DNA of 7,388 bases, taken from assembly GCA_903957465.1 (NCBI GenBank), contig CAJBPJ010000330.1:1-7388 (forward strand), given 5' to 3'. Source of the stretch: an uncultured Opitutia bacterium (GTDB lineage Bacteria > Verrucomicrobiota > Verrucomicrobiia > Opitutales > UBA953). Shown here piece by piece: positions 6,718 through 7,388 of the stretch. The position numbers and the translations under genes were made by a program. Positions within the stretch are counted from its first letter, which is position 1; every line of letters starts with the position of its first letter. The notes under the pieces were generated by a model that made no database searches, was not told where the DNA came from, and saw only the letters and a program-made list of their open reading frames with translations.

Positions 6718-7388
6718 ATGAAGGCACTCGTCAAAAAAGAAGGCCGCGAAGGTCTTTGGCTGATGGACATCGCTGAGCCGACCATCGGTCCGAGCGACGT
6801 TCTCATTCGTATTCGGCGCACATCGATTTGTGGAACCGACGTTCACATCTGGAAGTGGGATGAATGGGCAGCGAAGACCATTCCCGTCGGCATGCAAGTC
6901 GGCCACGAGTACCTCGGTGTGATCGAAAAAGTTGGCTCAGACGTAAAACATTTAAAGATTGGCCAACGCGTTTCAGGCGAGGGACACATTGTCTGCGGAA
7001 CATGTCGCAATTGCCGTGCAGGCCGTCGCCACCTTTGCCCAAACACCAAGGGAGTCGGCGTGAATCGCCCTGGAGCATTCGCTGAGCTCCTCAGTCTGCC
7101 CGCCGAAAACATTGTACCTATTCCTGACGATATTACAGATGACGTCGCTGCAGTTTTCGATCCACTCGGTAACGCCGTCCATACCGCGCTCTCATTTGAT
7201 CTCGTTGGCGAAGATGTACTCATCACGGGTGCTGGCCCGATTGGCATTATGGCCATTGCCATCGCCAAGGCCGCAGGTGCCCGAAAAATTGTTATCACGG
7301 ATGTGAACCCCTGGCGCCTCGACCTCGCTCGTAAACTCGGCCCCACGGCTGCAGTTGACGTCTCTAAGCAGAACCTTGCGCAAGTGCA
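6718..7388 (+). CDS. tdh: L-threonine 3-dehydrogenase, zinc/NAD-dependent, N-terminal part (3' end outside window)
   Basis: The first 223 codons of about 341 are present, and the reading frame runs open to the window edge. The enzyme oxidises L-threonine to 2-amino-3-ketobutyrate with NAD+; KBL (2-amino-3-ketobutyrate CoA ligase) then gives glycine and acetyl-CoA. The sequence is very close to E. coli Tdh, as far as I recall it. The catalytic zinc ligands are Cys38 (SICGTDVHI), His63 and Glu64 (VGHEY). The structural zinc has Cys93, Cys96, Cys99 and Cys107 at the E. coli positions, and the substrate-site His90 in SGEGH is kept. Also present are GVGVNRPGAFAE, FDPLGNAVHTALSFDLVGED, the Rossmann loop GAGPIG (171-176) and Asp195 at the end of the second strand, which favours NAD+ over NADP+. 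The ATG is supported by the exact match of N-terminal length to E. coli (Cys38 in register). It starts 16 bases after putA, so co-transcription is likely. No SD lies at normal distance. Whether kbl follows cannot be seen. Confidence 0.96.
   Translation, partial: MKALVKKEGREGLWLMDIAEPTIGPSDVLIRIRRTSICGTDVHIWKWDEWAAKTIPVGMQVGHEYLGVIEKVGSDVKHLKIGQRVSGEGHIVCGTCRNCRAGRRHLCPNTKGVGVNRPGAFAELLSLPAENIVPIPDDITDDVAAVFDPLGNAVHTALSFDLVGEDVLITGAGPIGIMAIAIAKAAGARKIVITDVNPWRLDLARKLGPTAAVDVSKQNLAQV

Noticed and set aside
6843..7346. Long reverse-strand open frame (167 codons) opposite tdh
   Set aside because: It is fully antisense to a highly conserved gene, has no recognisable domain, and similar antisense frames occur opposite every gene in the window.

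Overview
The window reads as an ordinary, well-conserved bacterial chromosomal segment. All six genes are on the + strand and tightly packed. From left to right they are the 3' end of atpA, then complete atpG, atpD and atpC (the F1 end of an F-type ATP synthase operon), a large putA-like bifunctional proline-catabolism gene, and the 5' two thirds of tdh (threonine 3-dehydrogenase), which runs off the right edge. Every complete gene ends in TAA. No RNA genes, mobile elements, CRISPR arrays or long repeats were found, and no gene-free stretch exceeds about 50 bases.

Organism: the ATP synthase subunits are typical bacterial F1 proteins, base composition looks moderate (slightly GC-rich by eye), and most starts lack a clear Shine-Dalgarno sequence. 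The PutA has no DNA-binding domain, has a C-terminal extension, and carries the 'VKGANLAME' form of the proline dehydrogenase core. I recall that form from actinobacterial and verrucomicrobial PutAs. Together these suggest an environmental Gram-negative such as Verrucomicrobiota (possibly Opitutae-like). This is an inference from memory and is not proven by the sequence.

Layout and function: bases 1-3120 encode alpha (C-terminal part), gamma, beta and epsilon, in the standard A-G-D-C order, giving the catalytic head, rotor shaft and regulatory subunit of ATP synthase. After a 50-base gap comes putA (3171-6701), which oxidises proline to glutamate using FAD and NAD+. Sixteen bases later tdh (6718 onward) starts the oxidation of threonine towards glycine and acetyl-CoA. 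putA and tdh look like a two-gene or longer amino-acid catabolic unit directly downstream of the ATP synthase operon. Both yield reduced cofactors for respiration, so the neighbourhood is metabolically sensible, but co-transcription is not shown.

No undescribed system was found. The points worth a second look are modest: a DELSEED-loop substitution in beta, a G-free 47-base tract ahead of atpD, an Asn in place of a flavin-site Tyr in PutA, and the atp-putA-tdh arrangement.
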